Positions 1-11,261 of a stretch of 64,000 nt of DNA are shown piece after piece (the first letter of the stretch is position 1; each line of letters begins with the position of its first letter). Source of the DNA: Archivesica marissinica (Eukaryota > Mollusca > Bivalvia > Venerida > Vesicomyidae); contig CM026401.1 in the NCBI GenBank assembly GCA_014843695.1, positions 46,699,477-46,763,476 on the forward strand. Direction: 5' to 3'. The notes beneath the pieces were generated by a model, which was not told the origin of the DNA, searched no databases, and saw only the letters and a list, made by a program, of their open reading frames with translations. A program made the position numbers and the translations under genes.

Positions 1-535
1 GTGCTAAGGTCGGGTCATTATTCTGTTCTTGCAATAATTTATCAGGACTCAAATCGTCAATAGAGGGAATATTTTGGGGTTTAACTGTACTGGCTTTCTC
101 AGAGGGGGAATTGATCTCAATTGTATTCCGAAAAGGTAAGACATTGTGATTTGTATCGGTCGTGTTTTCTGAGTCTGGGTTGGACGTGACAATTTCATCA
201 AACGGGATAATTTTCTTATTTGAGCGTGTAACCACGCCACAGGTAATCAAATCAGTGACAGGGGCAGTTTCACAGTCGTTACCTATTATAAGATCCACCC
301 CCGCGGTGCATCTGTGTTTTAATACAGCCACCTTCAATGTTCCTTGGTATATTGGACAATCGACGCTAATCTTTGCTATCGGATAATTACCAGGGATATA
401 ATTGACACCGCGGATTGTTACCCGTTCACCTGTGTATTCTAAATGATCAGCGGTCTGATCAGTAGCCGACAATAAACTAATTGTCGCACCTGAATCTCTC
501 AAATACGTCACTTGTGCGGTGTTATTATTTATGCG
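1..535 (-). CDS. LTR-retrotransposon Pol fragment, aspartic protease
   Basis: One reverse-strand frame is open from the N gap to the window edge (about 178 codons, no start or stop). Near its beginning it reads LRDSGATISLLS, the catalytic D-S-G motif of retroviral-type aspartic proteases, and about 65 residues later GVDLIIGND, the second hydrophobic-Gly motif of that fold. A Pro/Ser/Thr/Asn-rich linker follows and ends in DLSPDKLLQEQNNDP, like the linker that leads to reverse transcriptase in Gypsy-type elements. The protease would cleave the Gag-Pol polyprotein. The frame is intact over everything visible, so this may be a young copy. Reverse transcriptase and integrase would lie to the left of the window, and Gag inside the gap. 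Gypsy is favoured over BEL by the linker only. Confidence 0.78.
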
Positions 536-1535
536 NNNNNNNNNNNNNNNNNNNNNNNNNNNNNNNNNNNNNNNNNNNNNNNNNNNNNNNNNNNNNNNNN
601 NNNNNNNNNNNNNNNNNNNNNNNNNNNNNNNNNNNNNNNNNNNNNNNNNNNNNNNNNNNNNNNNNNNNNNNNNNNNNNNNNNNNNNNNNNNNNNNNNNNN
701 NNNNNNNNNNNNNNNNNNNNNNNNNNNNNNNNNNNNNNNNNNNNNNNNNNNNNNNNNNNNNNNNNNNNNNNNNNNNNNNNNNNNNNNNNNNNNNNNNNNN
801 NNNNNNNNNNNNNNNNNNNNNNNNNNNNNNNNNNNNNNNNNNNNNNNNNNNNNNNNNNNNNNNNNNNNNNNNNNNNNNNNNNNNNNNNNNNNNNNNNNNN
901 NNNNNNNNNNNNNNNNNNNNNNNNNNNNNNNNNNNNNNNNNNNNNNNNNNNNNNNNNNNNNNNNNNNNNNNNNNNNNNNNNNNNNNNNNNNNNNNNNNNN
1001 NNNNNNNNNNNNNNNNNNNNNNNNNNNNNNNNNNNNNNNNNNNNNNNNNNNNNNNNNNNNNNNNNNNNNNNNNNNNNNNNNNNNNNNNNNNNNNNNNNNN
1101 NNNNNNNNNNNNNNNNNNNNNNNNNNNNNNNNNNNNNNNNNNNNNNNNNNNNNNNNNNNNNNNNNNNNNNNNNNNNNNNNNNNNNNNNNNNNNNNNNNNN
1201 NNNNNNNNNNNNNNNNNNNNNNNNNNNNNNNNNNNNNNNNNNNNNNNNNNNNNNNNNNNNNNNNNNNNNNNNNNNNNNNNNNNNNNNNNNNNNNNNNNNN
1301 NNNNNNNNNNNNNNNNNNNNNNNNNNNNNNNNNNNNNNNNNNNNNNNNNNNNNNNNNNNNNNNNNNNNNNNNNNNNNNNNNNNNNNNNNNNNNNNNNNNN
1401 NNNNNNNNNNNNNNNNNNNNNNNNNNNNNNNNNNNNNNNNNNNNNNNNNNNNNNNNNNNNNNNNNNNNNNNNNNNNNNNNNNNNNNNNNNNNNNNNNNNN
1501 NNNNNNNNNNNNNNNNNNNNNNNNNNNNNNNNNNN
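536..1535. other. Assembly gap (1,000 N)
   Basis: There are exactly 1,000 N, the same length as the second gap in this window, so the size is a placeholder. It separates the retrotransposon fragment from a 45-bp tandem array. Open frames drawn across it are meaningless. Confidence 0.99.
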
Positions 1536-1835
1536 ATACATGTATCTTATCTAGTAATCTACATTATACATCACACATATATACATGTATCTTATTTAGT
1601 AATCTACATTATACATCACACATATATACATGTATCTTATCTAGTAATCTACATTATACCTCACACATATATACATGTATCTTATCTAGTAATCTACATT
1701 ATACATCACACACATATACATGTATCTTATCTAGTAATCTACATTATACATCACACACATATATACATGTATCTTATCTAGTAAACTACATTATACATCA
1801 CACATATATACATGTATCTTATCTAGTCATCATTC
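1536..1835. repeat. 45-bp minisatellite
   Basis: About six to seven copies of a 45-bp AT-rich unit containing ATACATGTATCTTATCTAGT are visible, with small length changes late in the array (TCACACATAT against TCACACACATAT). The array starts at the gap edge, so the true copy number is unknown and the array probably caused the gap. The period is divisible by three, which explains the repetitive open frames. Confidence 0.9.
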
Positions 1836-1920
1836 ATCACGGTTATTCATAATTATTCATATGGTATGTTGTCGTCTTTCATCTTGTCCAAACATTGGAA
1901 TTATAAAATCAGCAAATTAC

Positions 1921-2053
1921 CTGCTTTCCATTTTTGGTGAACCTATAATTTGCAGATCCAAAAACTCCACCGTTCCATCTGACATGACAGCCAATTGTGT
2001 CCCCGACACTACACGTCACTCCAATGTTGGTACTTTTGCCATTGATGTACAAG
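1921..2053 (-). CDS. SPRY-domain exon of a host gene
   Basis: On the reverse strand a TTACAG acceptor (2,054-2,059) precedes 133 bp that read through without a stop and end at CAG before GTAATT. After one leading base the 44 codons read LYINGKSTNIG, then VTCSVGDTIGC and finally YRFTKNGKQ. The pairing of GD.IGC with F.KNGK about 20 residues later is the signature of the SPRY fold, a protein-interaction domain. An insert of about six residues (GGVFGS) lies between the two motifs. The parent protein is not recognised; SPRY occurs in RanBP9-, SPSB-, HERC1- and TRIM-type proteins. The exon enters in phase 2, so it needs an upstream exon ending with two spare bases, which the next exon found (3,612-3,794) does not supply. 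At least one exon between them is missing from this annotation. Confidence 0.66.
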
Positions 2054-3046
2054 CTGTAATATAAAGTAAATGAACTGTATCTAAGATTGGCTACTCGATA
2101 CAGCAGGAAATGTTGTTCTGAATTATATGCTTAAGCGCAAAAGAAACCCAACATTTTAGAATTGACAACTGTACAGGTGCTACATGTACACACATGTATT
2201 TTATATTGCAAACATATTCTATTTATACACTTTAGCTGAGGATTATTACATGAAACTGTGGTGATTGTGTGCATCGACTCATTTAATGAAATTAATTCTA
2301 CTATATGCGATGAAATTCAAAAGGTGATTATTGTAATATTCAAACAAATATACCGGTAGGGTTGCGTTTCCTTTACGTTCCTTATATTATTTTGTCTTAC
2401 CTATTCTTATTACATTCAGAAATACTTGACAGTAATATATGAATATAACGATCAGAAATATGTTACAATAAAGGGCTCAAGCTAAACTCTAATTTTTGGG
2501 AGAAGTGACTTCTCCCTTCAGATGATTTAGGGAGAAGTGAGAACATTTAGGGAGAAATGGGGAGACATTGACTTTTCACCGACTGCAAAAAAGTGAACCC
2601 GTATTTAATAGAGGTGTGCAGGATATAAGAACTATTGTATGTAGAAAAGTTTGTATAAATTTAAAATGTATGTAGTGTAGCATTGGGTTTATGTAATGTT
2701 GATCCTAAACTGTACATCAACACAACATTTGCGGTGACACATTATTTGTTTCATCTTTCAATTTTAGAATTATGAAATTACAATAGCCAACATTAATTTG
2801 ACATGTATGAATGCATTTTGAACAGAAGTATGTTGTATATACCAGTTCCAGTTTAAATACAAGATTGTTGAACTTTAAGTATTGAATTTCTGACACGAAT
2901 CATTGAATCCCAAGACAACAAAATTAATATCACTCGGAGAAATGCAAGCACCCACTTAACACAAACTATAGTCCTAAAAGTTTACACACAATTACCAATT
3001 TTCTATTCTGTTATTCTATTTTTAATTCTATTTCTTTATTCTTATT
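2054..3046. other. Intron-like AT-rich DNA
   Basis: No gene was seen. A short imperfect direct repeat of GGGAGAAGTGA lies at about 2,498-2,575. The stretch lies between exons of the SPRY gene, and an exon that would reconcile the reading phases was not found here by eye. Confidence 0.5.
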
Positions 3047-3335
3047 TGTGTGTGTGTGTTTTACGTTTATTTATCGTCGCTACCAGTTGCCCATATAAGC
3101 GACGCCGCCTGAAGAGATTAGTCATTTTAGATTTTTGGAGGATAGTGCAATGATACAGACAGAGACCCATTCCAGAGTCTCCTCTGGTTCTTTTACGTGC
3201 ACGGTGTAAAGCACCGACACAAGACCTCGGTTTAAAGTCCCAACTGAAAGACTGTTAATTTTATTAGGGTCAGACGGAAGATCAAACCTGTGATCCCTGG
3301 ATTACCAGTCTAGCGTGTTACCACTGGACTTAAAA
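3047..3335 (-). mobile_element. tRNA-derived SINE, family A
   Basis: Read on the reverse strand, the element begins with a tRNA-like head (box A TAGTCCAGTGG-type, box B GGTTCGATCCC-type in better copies). A conserved body follows, containing GTCGGTGCTTTACACCGTGC and the AGAGGAGACTCTGGAATGGG block. It ends with GATAAATAAACGTAAAACAC and a (CA) tail. The same sequence recurs at least nine more times here. This copy has a mutated box B (TTTGATCTTCC). Confidence 0.85.
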
Positions 3336-3611
3336 AAAATAAACTGAGGGTTTTATACTATTTTCATTCAAAATTGACATGTTAAGTAATATTTTAATGT
3401 CTGGTGAGATTCATTCTTTGATAAAAGGTAGCATTTGTCTATATGATTAATACAGAACAATAAAACAAACTGATTGGTTCTCAACCTGGAAGTCATTGGT
3501 GACAACACATATTGTATACATTTTGACATAGAGCTTTAGGGTAGGAAGTGACTGTTACTCGAAAGTAATTATGTTATCAAATGGTGATTAATTTTAAAAG
3601 GAGAGAATTAC

Positions 3612-3794
3612 CATAAGCTCCTGTAGCTTTCAATTCAATCCACTTGTCTTGATAGTTGTATTGTATGAATGTTATATGTACAGATGTTATATTGTCTTTT
3701 CTTTTCGCTACGCCGTGTAGTTGTGCACGCGGTGCACGAGGTTTAGGTGCTATAGCGTGATATACGCTCGGAAGAATTTGGGGTAAAATATGGT
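3612..3794 (-). CDS. Probable exon of the SPRY-domain gene
   Basis: An ATCAG acceptor and a GTAATT donor frame 183 bp with one open reverse-strand reading. It contains PSVYHAIAPKPRAPRAQLHG and, further on, TFIQYNYQDKWIELKATGAY. No domain was recognised, but the residue composition is coding-like. Its first two bases complete the codon left open by the exon at 4,654-4,741 (A + AC gives Asn), which supports the splice model. It ends in phase 1, so it cannot join the SPRY exon directly. Confidence 0.45.
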
Positions 3795-4653
3795 CTGATT
3801 ATCATTCGAAGGTCGGCTACCGTAGAGCTAGGAGAACTTGGGTGCAATTAATTCCATGTGATAGTGTTAAGTCTACACCTTAACAACGTACGGGGTTCTG
3901 TAAAAGTACACGTTAAATTAACGTCATCTTAATGTCTTTAGACATTATTCTAGGGAAATAGGCCTACAGTACGAGACTTATAATACAGCGGGATAATATA
4001 GCAACAGTACATACAGACTGTGTATCAGTTGAAAAAGCTAAGTCACAATATTTATTAGTAGATATATAATATTGATGTTTTTCAAATAATTATATTTAGC
4101 TGATGACAATATTATGCATACATTGAATCATAATATGATTCGCCATTACATTTGTTAACATGCTAGCATGTACACATTAAATGAACGGTAACGACCCGCA
4201 TTCTAATTTAAAGCGTGTTTGTGTTTAATCTAGACGGGGTTCAGGAAAGAAAATATTTATTTTCGGACGAACCCAGAGAGGGAGAAAATAAGTCATGTTT
4301 ATCTTGATAAATAAAATATGCTTAAACCAATTTTAAAAGGTGGATAAATAAGTGCTAAAAGTTAAATAATTAATAGAGCTGTTAAGTAGAACTTGATAAT
4401 TAGCAAAAGCTGAAGTAAAATATTACAAAGATACAATACTTCATAGACATTTATCTACAACTGAATATTCATCTAAATAAGCATCATATTTAACATATAC
4501 AAATTCTAACAATTATTTTGATATTCAATTTGGGTTATCAATATATTCAGAAATGTCGTTCATAATAGAGGCGATAACGGCTGGACACTGAGGATTAGAC
4601 TACAGGCACACACTATAATTATATTCTTCATACAAAAATGCAAATAAGGTTAC
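3795..4653. other. Intron-like AT-rich DNA
   Basis: No ORF, repeat family or RNA gene was recognised. It is an intron if the three-exon model is right. Confidence 0.4.
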
Positions 4654-4741
4654 TTTGTTTGAACCATTTGATAAGAATATCTTCCATTGCTTTGGGACAA
4701 GTTGTATCTAAAGTGCCACCTGTACAGTTGTCACCTCCTAA
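4654..4741 (-). CDS. Probable upstream exon of the SPRY-domain gene
   Basis: A good acceptor (ATTTCAG) precedes 88 bp that read LGGDNCTGGTLDTTCPKAME, then DILIKWFKQ, before a weak GTAACC donor. Its one-base overhang fits the two-base start of the next exon exactly. No domain was recognised. It is supported only by splice signals, open frame and phase agreement. Confidence 0.4.
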
Positions 4742-5274
4742 CTGAAATTCCACACCGGTATACAAATGACATCACACCACTGGGATGCCGCAACAACATA
4801 GAATCTGGCGGACAAAATCATTTCCAGCTTTGTAGAAAACGTAGTTTACAGGAAAATGAGTGATTATGATTAAATTACTCAAGTATAACCTTATTCACGA
4901 CATTAAGTTAATGTGCATGATTGTATAAATACTACTGATTAACACATATGAAAAGCAGTGTCAGGCAAAGAGGCATAGAAAGTCGTATCCACAGTGACCG
5001 TAATTGGCTAATATCGGTGATGACTACTAATTAGTGCTGATATCAGAATACATCCAAATGAACTGCACATGCTCAATTTCTGTTTACTATTGACTATTTC
5101 TGTCGGACATTCGCAACTGGCTATGGCAAAACCAAGCTGATATGTTGTTTCTATTGGCAAAGTAATCGTAATGTATTCAAAACTTTTTCTTTTTTCATTA
5201 AACTCACGTCACATGATTGCCTTATGGTATGCATGGAGGTCAGTGTTGTTGCTTTCACTTTGGTATGTATGCCC
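4742..5274. other. No recognisable feature
   Basis: Further 5' exons of the reverse-strand gene might lie here, but none could be defended by eye. Confidence 0.3.
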
Positions 5275-5472
5275 CATTAATGTCAAACCCCTTCTGGGGA
5301 CCTGGACAAGTTTTCCTGGGCAGGCTTAGCCGACTTAACCGGTACTTAAAGCAATGTGTGTGAGGTGCCTTGCTCGATGACACTACATAAGTGGCCTCAC
5401 CTAGTAATCAAAAACGGGACCGTTCAATTCCAAATCCGACATTCTACCACTGGACCACGGGCGCCACACTTA
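5275..5472 (-). mobile_element. tRNA-derived SINE, family D
   Basis: The reverse strand opens with GGCGCCCGTGGTCCAGTGGT, a clear tRNA-like 5' half with box A. A box-B-like segment (GGAATTGAACGG) follows about 40 bases on, and a non-tRNA body containing GAGGTGCCTTGCTCGATGA comes after that. The head and body differ from families A to C in this window. Confidence 0.6.
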
Positions 5473-5475
5473 TTG

Positions 5476-5934
5476 ATTCGGTTATTATTTATTTCTTACT
5501 AACTGATATTGCATACAATAAAATATATAATATTATGCTTAATTGAGAATGAACATTATTTACATAGCCTCTTTTTTAAACACACATACACACATTATTG
5601 ATATGTCAGTAATCGGTATACCTGGGATGTACATCTGAGGAAAGATATATGAGGACTGGAACATCACAATATTAATTAATTTTATAAGGATACAGATCCA
5701 TTGTGATTTATAAGGGGACTATAGTGTGGTGATATAAATGGTGATAATAATAAGACAATGATAACGATAAGGACAAAATAAAGAAGGTAAGGAATGTTGT
5801 AATAATAAGGACTGTTATAATCAATGATAAGGATCGCCTAGATCATGATAAAATTGGAACTGTTTGGAAATTATCATATCGAAAAAATTGTTGTAAAAAT
5901 GATAATACTGATAAGAATTGTTTTGATAAAAAGG
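5476..5934. other. AT-rich DNA grading into the 48-bp satellite
   Basis: From about 5,740 onward, degenerate GATAAT/AAGGA words accumulate and lead into the regular array. No gene was seen. Confidence 0.5.
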
Positions 5935-6585
5935 ATAATGATTGGTGTGATACTAATAATAAGGATTGTTTTGATATAAAAGATAATAACTGGTGTGATA
6001 CTAATAATAAGGATTGTTGTGATATAAAGGATAATGACTGGTGTGATACTAATAATAAGGATTGTTGTGATATAAAGGAAACTGACTGGTGTGATACTAA
6101 TGATAAGGATTGTTGTGATATAAAGGATAATGATTGGTGTGATACTAATAATAAGGATTGTTGTGATATAAAGGATAATGATTGGTGTGATACTAATAAT
6201 AAGGATTGTTGTGATATAAAGGATAATGACTGGTGTGATACTAATAATAAGGATTGTTGTGATATAAAGGATAATGACTGGTGTGATACTAATAATAAGG
6301 ATTGTTGATTGGTGTGGTGTGTTTTGGTTGTTGTGATATAAAGGATAATGACTGGTGTGATACTAATAATAAGGATTGTTGTGATATAAAGGATAATGAC
6401 TGGTGTGATACTAATAATAAGGATTGTTGTGATATAAAGGAAAATGACTGGTGTGATACTAATAATAAGGATTGTTGTGATATAAAGGATAATGACTGGT
6501 GTGATACTAATGATAAGGATTGTTGTGATACTGATAATAAGGACAATGATTGGTGTTGATACAGGTTGTTGTGATAAGGATAAGG
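5935..6585. repeat. 48-bp minisatellite, left part
   Basis: About 13 copies of a 48-bp unit made of GTGATACTAATAATAAGGAT plus TGTTGTGATATAAAGGATAA and a short TGACTG joint. One unit around 6,300-6,335 is disrupted. Because 48 is divisible by three, one frame reads as an Asp/Asn/Cys-rich 16-residue repeat; there is no sign that it is translated. Related sequence resumes at 11,262 on the far side of the LINE. Confidence 0.92.
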
Positions 6586-6935
6586 ATTGTTGTTAATCGT
6601 TAATGAGTCAATCTTCGCACTTTTAATCTATGGGCTGAAAAATAATGTAGCCTGCATCATATATACATTACATACCTTCATTCGTACATAACTTCAGTTG
6701 CAAGCCTTTGGATATATGTTACAATAATAGTTCTTAATGTGTAAATAAAAGAAGCCAGCATTACAGTATGAATTACTGTTATTCAGTAATATATTCGAAA
6801 TTACGGTACCCGGGTTTTGCACAGTTAAATAATAATAAAAAGACAGTCGTACATAATTCATTAAGAAAACTACATGTTTGATGGATGACTGTTGTGATAA
6901 TAAGGACTGTTATAATAAAGGACCGTTTAGATAAT
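6586..6935. other. Satellite flank
   Basis: AT-rich, no gene. Parts of it (ATGAGTCAATC, ACATACCTTCATTC, GCAAGCCTTTG) recur at 11,550-11,760, after the second satellite block, and in reverse near 26,690-26,740. The satellite flank is therefore itself duplicated. Confidence 0.6.
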
Positions 6936-7122
6936 GTTTAATATACAATACAATACAAAACATTTTATTGCATTAAAACATATACAATGTTTTATAGCAA
7001 AATACAAACTGTGATATAGTGAGAACAACATGTTATAATTTTATGAAGAGATCTAAACTAGGGTATAAGATGTGTTGAGCATAAAAGTTGAACAGAGGTA
7101 AGTTGAAACAATATGGGTTTGT

Positions 7123-10080
7123 TCATATAAGCACTAGTTTGGTTTTAATTACGGCGTACGCAAGATATATAGACTTTGATAGATTATATAAAACTTTTCT
7201 TGACCGAGATTCTAATAGATATTGAAATTTATGTAGTGTTGGCCAATGACAATAATAAGGTCTAAAATATCGTGTTCTTAGTTCTCGGAATTTAGGGCAC
7301 ACAAGCAAAAAATGAAATTCCTTTTCCGTAAGATTCATATTACATGATTTGCAGATTCGTTGGTTACGTGGTATGTTTTCATATCTACCTGTTTCTACTA
7401 GTAAATTATGAGAAGTTCTAAACCTGGAGAGCGCATTTCTATACTTTTTATCAATGGGATATTTCAAATAGTTTTCGAGTTCAAAATCGTGTTTAAAAAT
7501 GCAGTAAGATTCTAAACGTTGTGAATTATTAATGGTAGAATACCAACTCTGTAGATACGTATCAAGAATACGTTGTTTTATAATAGGGAAAGGAATATCT
7601 ATCTCTAGTTGCTGATTCCAAATATTAGACAGTCCGGTTTCATTCAATATTACTTTCACCTGCGAAGCCGAATTACTTCCTCTATAGCTACGACCGGAAT
7701 CGCTGTCCTGTTTTAAAAATAAATACGTTTTCTTTACTAATGAAGAATTATTTACTTTTAAAATTTTAATCCAATATTTAATTATATGTATCTTTCTAAT
7801 TATGTGCATGGGGACACGCCCTAATTCGCCATAAATAGCTGCAAAGTTAGTCGATTTTTTGACACATAAAAGCCGCCTTAAAAATTTAGTGTGGATTTGC
7901 TCAATGTCTGCAGCATCATGTATGCCCCATATTTCGGCGCCAAAATTCAAAATAGATCCTACCAGCGAATCGAATAACTGCATCTGTCGTGAAATTGGTA
8001 GTTCTATATCCCGCAAGACAGAGAATAGATTATATAATGAGAAAGATGCATGTTGTGCTAAAGATTTTTGCGTTCGGTACCAGTTTCCATTTTTAAAGAG
8101 ATTAATTCCCAAATATTTGAATGATGTAACCATTTCAATACGATTAATTCCAATATTGAAGACATAGCTTGTGGGTCGGCCTTTCTCAAAAATCATTGCC
8201 TTTGTTTTTGAAATGTTGATTTTCAAACCCCATATCTCTGGCAATAGTTTTCAACGTCTGTTAACATTAATTGAAGTGTTTCAGGTGATGTCGCGAATAG
8301 GACCTGATCATCTGCATAAAGAATGAGAAAGTACTTAACTTCGTCCATAGTGAATATACCGTCATGATTGGTATTAATATTTTGTGAAATGTCGTTAACG
8401 AACAACATAAACAGTAATGGCGAACTCGGATCCCCTTGTTTTAATCCGATATTTGATGCAAAAAGGTCTGAATATTGCGAATTATAGCGTACATATGACC
8501 TTACATTACATTACATAGAGGTCAGCGCTCTGACCATTTTATTGCTTTTTCATTTTTCATTTTTCATTTAATAGTTTTTGGAATAAATATGAGTGATTTA
8601 TTTTATCAAAACATTGCATGTAGTCTATAAAGATACAGTATAGCTTTTGTCCAGAATCTAGTACTTTAGATATAAACGAATGCAAAATAAAGACACAATC
8701 TGTGATAGATTTACCCTTTTGAAATCCGAATTGCTTATTGTCGAGTTTATCGTATTTGTCAGACCACGTCGTTAATCTGTTTAATAATATCTGAGAATAA
8801 ATTTTATATTTATGAGAGTAATTCCGCGATAGTTTTCTGCCGTGCTTACATCACCTTTTTTGAATATTGGTGCAATGATGCCTTGACCCCAAGAACTTGG
8901 GTAATCGCCACTGACAAAAATTTTGTTATATAATTTTATTAAAAACGGAGAAATAATGTCGTAGCTGGATTTGAAAAGCTCGCTAGCGAGATTATCAACG
9001 CCTGGTGATTTATTATTATTCTGACTACTTATATCAGCTACAAGTGTAGTAAATTCCTGTACCACGTGATCTATTGTATTGTGAGACACGCCTATGATCA
9101 GCTCATCAAGTTTTGCATAATTAGTTAGGAGATGGGTGCGGAACAGGGGAATTTTATCTTCGTCCCAAACAATTTTGTTTGTTTCACTACAAGTATACAT
9201 ACGTATATGCATGTTCGTTATTAATGTGCACGTTATTATTTGTGTCTAGCTGGACGCCGAAATTAATAGATGCATGGTCGGAATATTCATTAAAGCCCGA
9301 TATTTCGAATTTACTAATTATATCGAAATCTGATAGATTTAATAAAAGGTAGTCAACTGTGCTTAATCCCCTGAGGGAGTAAAATGTGAAATTCCCCGCA
9401 TCGTTCATAATACGTCCATTTGCAATAAGTAAACCCGTGGTTTGACATAGTTCCGTCAAGCGCCGCCCACTATGGTCAACCACGTGGTCTTTATTCACAC
9501 GCGGTGGTATTATGTCACTATTTATCATAAATGGGTTTATATTCATATCAATATATTTATCATGGTGAAAATAATCTAAATCGCTACCTGTTCGGCTATT
9601 CATGTCTCCTGAAACAAGTACTTTACCGAGAGTATTATATTTAACTATATCAAGCTCTATTTGTTCGAAAAAATCGAAATCTGAAAAATGTAAAACCTTT
9701 GAATCATGTGGAGGAACATATGCATTGCAAATATATACATCTCGATTAAACGAGAATAACTCCACTGAAATCTTTACCCAGATAATTCCACATTGATGTT
9801 TCTCAACGACATGTATATAATTCTTAAGACCATTTTTAAAGTAGACAGAAATACCTCCACTATAGCGACCTTTGGTGGTATTTTTAGACTTATTTCCATA
9901 TAAATGTGCATTACAAAAACCATTAATGTCAGTGTTTATAGGATTTTTCTCAGATAACCAAGTTTCGCGTAAAAAGATTAAATCAAACTGTTCCAAATAT
10001 TCCAGAAAGTCACTGTCACCTAATTTACGGCATAATCCGTTCACATTCCACGAGATAGTGTTTATGGATGTCTCTTCATG
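7123..10080 (-). pseudogene. LINE ORF2: endonuclease and reverse transcriptase, frameshifted
   Basis: Reading in the reverse direction, 10,080-9,187 is an APE-type endonuclease with SWNVNG, LRETW, GGISVY, GDMNSRTG, STVDYLL and a final SDHASINF. A frameshift near 9,200 leads to 9,212-8,781, with KSPGVDNL and the AENYRGITLIN segment. Frames broken around 8,780-8,410 carry FGFQKGKSITDC, motif A (FIDYMQCFDKI) and motif B (GLKQGDPSSPLLFM). A foreign stretch of about 70 bp with TGTAATGTAATGTAA (about 8,500-8,570) separates motifs A and B. Motif C, LYADD, lies at 8,408-8,223. After another frameshift, 8,244-7,123 encodes the thumb (GLKINISKTKAMIF, FKYLG) and a C-terminal Cys/His motif (CKSCN, then FHFLLVCP). 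The catalytic residues survive but no single frame does. No in-frame ATG is evident at the ORF2 start. Confidence 0.88.
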
Positions 10081-10123
10081 ACCCCTCTAGTGGGTACCAG
10101 TCGGTGGGCTGTATTCATTCCCA

Positions 10124-11154
10124 TCAATTAGGAGTTTCTTCCCTACGAATTTGACATGTTTTCCAGCCTCCTTGGCTGCTTTCATGGGGACGTAAAGTGG
10201 TTTTCTGGTGCAATTGAGCACCTATTCCCATTTTTTTGACCTTCAGTTCGTCGGTATAGTCGAATGAGCGCAATCTGACCTGCACCCGTTCGGCGTAGTA
10301 GTGAAATTTCACTATGATAGATCGGGGTTGAGATGACTTCCGGCCGACACGGTGAGCGCGATCAAATAATAATGTGTCGGCTGTTTCCATTTTTAATGTT
10401 GTTTTTAGAAATTCTTTAACTATGGTTGCACAATTTTCATTGTCCGATTCTTTTTGCCCATAAAACATGAGATTCTCCCTCATAGACCTGGTCTCTAGAT
10501 CTTCGAGTTTATCGTCAATTTTCTGCCTCTTGTTTTCTAGCGATTGGGAGTTTGTCTCAACTTTGTTGCATCTTTCGGTTAGGGACCTAACCTCATCCTT
10601 TGCCCTTTTAATATCCATTTTTTGAGATTCGAATATTTCAGAATGAAACTGTTGAGATTTCTCGTTGTCCGTTACCCGAGCCTCTAGGGATTTCAATTTA
10701 ATTTCCAAGTTTCCAACTTTATAATTAATGGTGTTTACAGTCTTCTCGATACTATCGATGGTTGTAAATTTGTCTTTGATCGATTTAATTTCACCGAGTA
10801 TCTCTGTAGCCCAGGGAGGAATTTGTGTAGTTTGGAACCCAAATTGAACGGGAGGTGGACTCTGCATGAAAGTTGGCTGCGACATACTGAAGCCAGGCTG
10901 CTGAGGATAAGACATCATTGGCAAAGAATAGTTTATATTTGTATTTTGTGTACAATGTCAGTATTTGCTTTGATGGTTTTCTGTTTACGTCTTCGTTTTC
11001 CTTTCAATGGCTGACCTTTTTGTTGACCGATAGATTTTCCACTTTGCACGAAAATGTCCACGTTATCACTGAGCGGTGAACTAGCCACGCGTTTTTTACT
11101 TCCAAATTCTATCTTTTCACACGTATTAAATTCCAAATTTCCAGTTTCCGACAT
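10124..11154 (-). pseudogene. LINE ORF1: coiled-coil RNA-binding protein, one frameshift
   Basis: The N-terminal part (11,154-10,933) is basic, with KGKRRRKQKTIK. After a one-base frame change near 10,930, the frame 10,924-10,124 gives a Pro/Gln-rich segment, about 120 residues of heptad-like coiled coil, and DLETRSMRENLMFYG followed by LLFDRAHRVGRK and SIIVKF. That is the RRM-like core of ORF1p proteins of the Transposase_22 type. In live elements such proteins trimerise and coat the LINE RNA. It ends about 40 bp before the ORF2 reading begins. Confidence 0.78.
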
Positions 11155-11235
11155 TATCTAATAGTTTCTCTTCACATTCGTACAACTTTTATAGCACACA
11201 ACTTCCATATTATTAGCGAGATAAACCGGTTGTTC

Positions 11236-11253
11236 TCTATATCCGCCATCTTG
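11236..11253 (-). promoter_or_regulatory. LINE 5' end with YY1-type site
   Basis: The first bases of the LINE on its sense strand contain AAGATGGCGG, a match to the YY1 consensus. A YY1 site in the same terminal position directs transcription start in mammalian L1. Its function here is inferred from the match and its position at the extreme 5' end. Confidence 0.55.
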
Positions 11254-11261
11254 GTTTAATA

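Larger units (their letters stand above)
6936..11261 (-). mobile_element. Non-LTR retrotransposon (LINE), near full length
   Basis: The element lies on the reverse strand, about 6,944-11,253, flanked by a possible 8-bp target-site duplication GTTTAATA (6,936-6,943 and 11,254-11,261). It has a roughly 100-bp 5' UTR starting CCAAGATGGCGGATATAG, ORF1 (coiled coil plus RRM-like), ORF2 (endonuclease plus reverse transcriptase plus Cys-rich tail), an AATAAA signal and a short (TTGTA)n tail. That organisation is typical of two-ORF LINEs with simple-repeat tails; L1/Tx1-like or CR1-like both remain possible. It interrupts a 48-bp satellite. Several frameshifts show that it is dead. Confidence 0.88.

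Noticed and set aside
481..1852. Open frames of 338-446 codons across the first N run
   Set aside because: They consist almost entirely of unknown residues from the placeholder gap.
6289..6559. Asp/Asn/Cys-rich and Ser/Leu-rich ORFs on both strands
   Set aside because: They are the 48-bp satellite read in two directions.
7859..8167. 102-codon forward ORF inside the LINE
   Set aside because: Antisense shadow of the reverse transcriptase thumb region.
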